Shown here in pieces: positions 6,421-7,349 of a stretch of DNA of 7,349 nucleotides (positions are counted from its first letter, which is position 1; the number at the start of each line of letters is the position of its first letter). Under the pieces are notes generated by a model that did no database searches, had not been told where the DNA came from, and saw nothing but the letters and a program-made list of their open reading frames with translations. The position numbers and the translations under genes are program-made. Source of the stretch: Pseudomonadota bacterium (GTDB lineage Bacteria; Pseudomonadota; Alphaproteobacteria; Sphingomonadales; Sphingomonadaceae); contig CAUJJQ010000065.1 of NCBI GenBank assembly GCA_963205285.1, positions 1-7,349 on the forward strand, given 5' to 3'.

Positions 6421-7349
6421 CTATTTGCCGTTCCGACGGAGCAGAAAAATACCATGGTCGGCGAATAAATTGGCCGCCGCCGCGCTGCGCCGCCGCTCCC
6501 CGCTCAAGAACCATTGCCCGTCAATCGCAATATCGCGTTCGGCGAGCAGGCTGCGGAAATCGTCAATCGTCACATGGTGGATATTGGGCGTGTCATACCA
6601 GCGTGCCGGCAATTGCCGCGTCACCGGCATCCGTCCACCAAAGGCGAGCGCGAGGCGGATCCGCCATTGGGCAAAATTGGGAAAAGAAACAAAGGCTTGG
6701 CGCGCAATGCGCAGCAATTGTTCCACTACAAGGTCTGGCCGCATCGTCGTCTGCAATGTCTGACTGAGAATGGCGTAATCGAACGCGGCATCGGGATAAT
6801 CGGCAAGATCGCTATCGGCATCGCCCTGAATCACCGACAGCCCGCGCGCCACACAGGCCGACACGTTGGCAGGGTCAATTTCCAGCCCGCGCGCGTCCAC
6901 CCCCTTTGCGCTGCGCAAATGGTGGAGCAGCGCGCCATCGCCGCAGCCGACGTCAAGAACACGGCTGCCCGCGCGCACCGCATCAGCGATTGTGACCGCC
7001 GGTAAGCGAAGCGAGTGGGGCAGTCCGTCCGCTGCGATCGAGCCCGGGCCTGTCGAGCCCATCGAGCCGCCGAGCACGTTCGAGCAAATGACGAAGAAGC
7101 GGTTGGTGTCGATTGGGCGTCCTGGCCCGACGATCCGCGGCCACCAAGCGGGGCGGCCGGTGATTGGGTTTGGGCTCGCCACGAATTGATCGCCCGTCAG
7201 CGAATGACAGACGAGAACAGCGTTGCTGCGTTCCGCGTTCAGTGACCCATGGGTTTCAAACGCCACTGTGAGCGGCGCCAAAGCTTCGCCGCTCGAAAGC
7301 TGCAATGGCTTCGAGACGTCAAAGACGAGCGAACGTACGCCGCCTGCTG
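6421..7349 (-). CDS. metW: chimeric MetX(N-terminal fragment)-MetW protein, partial at 5' end
   Basis: One uninterrupted minus-strand frame ends at TAG (6423-6421) and remains open to the right edge, so the true start is outside the window; 308 residues are visible. The TTG at 7305 is not the start, because upstream codons still read as MetX (VFDVSKPLQL). The first part is the N-terminus of homoserine O-acetyltransferase MetX: LVCHSLTGDQ, WWPRIVGPGRPIDTNRFFVICSNVLGG and GSMGSTGP. The frame then enters MetW at or near IADAVRAGSRVLD (6970-6990). MetW is a SAM-binding class I methyltransferase-like protein normally encoded directly after metX in methionine biosynthesis. Its motifs are intact: VLDVGCGDGALL (SAM-binding motif I), LEIDPANV, GDADSDLADYPD, FDYAILSQTLQ, FVSFPNFAQWR, MPVTRQLP and WYDTPNIHHVTIDDF. 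The MetW part could fold and act; the MetX part cannot catalyse. MetW's first 15 or so residues seem replaced. An assembly misjoin is the main alternative to a real fusion. Confidence 0.88.
   Translation of the reverse strand, partial: AGGVRSLVFDVSKPLQLSSGEALAPLTVAFETHGSLNAERSNAVLVCHSLTGDQFVASPNPITGRPAWWPRIVGPGRPIDTNRFFVICSNVLGGSMGSTGPGSIAADGLPHSLRLPAVTIADAVRAGSRVLDVGCGDGALLHHLRSAKGVDARGLEIDPANVSACVARGLSVIQGDADSDLADYPDAAFDYAILSQTLQTTMRPDLVVEQLLRIARQAFVSFPNFAQWRIRLALAFGGRMPVTRQLPARWYDTPNIHHVTIDDFRSLLAERDIAIDGQWFLSGERRRSAAAANLFADHGIFLLRRNGK
6973..7349 (-). pseudogene. metX: truncated homoserine O-acetyltransferase (MetX) remnant
   Basis: This is the MetX-derived segment of the chimeric frame, about 125 visible residues. 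It covers the family's first strands and the GGSMGSTGP loop and stops around VTIADAV, where full MetX normally continues with RAQ and roughly 250 more residues. The nucleophile Ser (in a G-x-S-x-G elbow downstream of this point) and the Asp and His of the alpha/beta-hydrolase triad all lie in the missing part, so acetylation of homoserine by this product is not possible. Codon choice here differs from the MetW part (see findings). The boundary is approximate because both parents may share sequence at the join. Confidence 0.75.

Noticed and set aside
6514..7005. 163-codon plus-strand frame opposite metW
   Set aside because: It overlaps the minus-strand MetW motifs throughout and has no family resemblance, so it is a shadow frame.
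7303..7305. TTG as the start of the minus-strand MetX-MetW gene
   Set aside because: The frame continues open to the window edge, and the upstream residues VFDVSKP fit the MetX N-terminus, so the gene is simply cut by the window.

Overview
The window reads as chromosomal DNA from an alphaproteobacterium, most likely a member of the Sphingomonadales. The basis is the close resemblance, from memory, of the MetAP, PII, glutamine synthetase and MetW proteins to sphingomonad versions, together with moderately high G+C and a glnB-glnA gene pair. No tRNA, rRNA, CRISPR array, insertion sequence or integrase is visible. Both ends cut through genes.

Layout from left to right. The 3' end of a DUF5694-like gene of unknown function (1-393) is followed by map (475-1293), a type I methionine aminopeptidase. 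A 185-base gap carries an excellent sigma-54 promoter match (1401-1416) in front of glnB (1479-1817, PII nitrogen signal protein). Glutamine synthetase glnA (1995-3407) follows after a structured 177-base gap and ends at a strong intrinsic terminator (3431-3464). Next are an exported M20-family metallopeptidase (3532-4848) and an NAD(P)-dependent aldehyde dehydrogenase (4942-6360). All of these are on the plus strand. A second strong terminator (6392-6419) separates the aldehyde dehydrogenase from a convergent minus-strand gene that runs off the right edge (6421-7349).

The nitrogen block is coherent. PII senses 2-oxoglutarate and glutamine status and is modified at Tyr51, GlnA assimilates ammonium and carries its own adenylylation Tyr399, and the sigma-54 promoter points to control by the NtrB/NtrC system.

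The most unusual feature is the minus-strand gene at the right end. It is an in-frame chimera: about the first 120 residues of a homoserine O-acetyltransferase (MetX), without its catalytic triad, run directly into an almost complete MetW. In the usual arrangement metX and metW are separate adjacent genes. The junction falls in a short stretch that both parents could plausibly share, and codon choice changes on the two sides. This fits either a real recombination/deletion event or an assembly misjoin near a contig end, and the sequence alone cannot decide between them. I did not find convincing evidence of a wholly new biological system; the rest of the window is ordinary housekeeping sequence with a few regulatory details.
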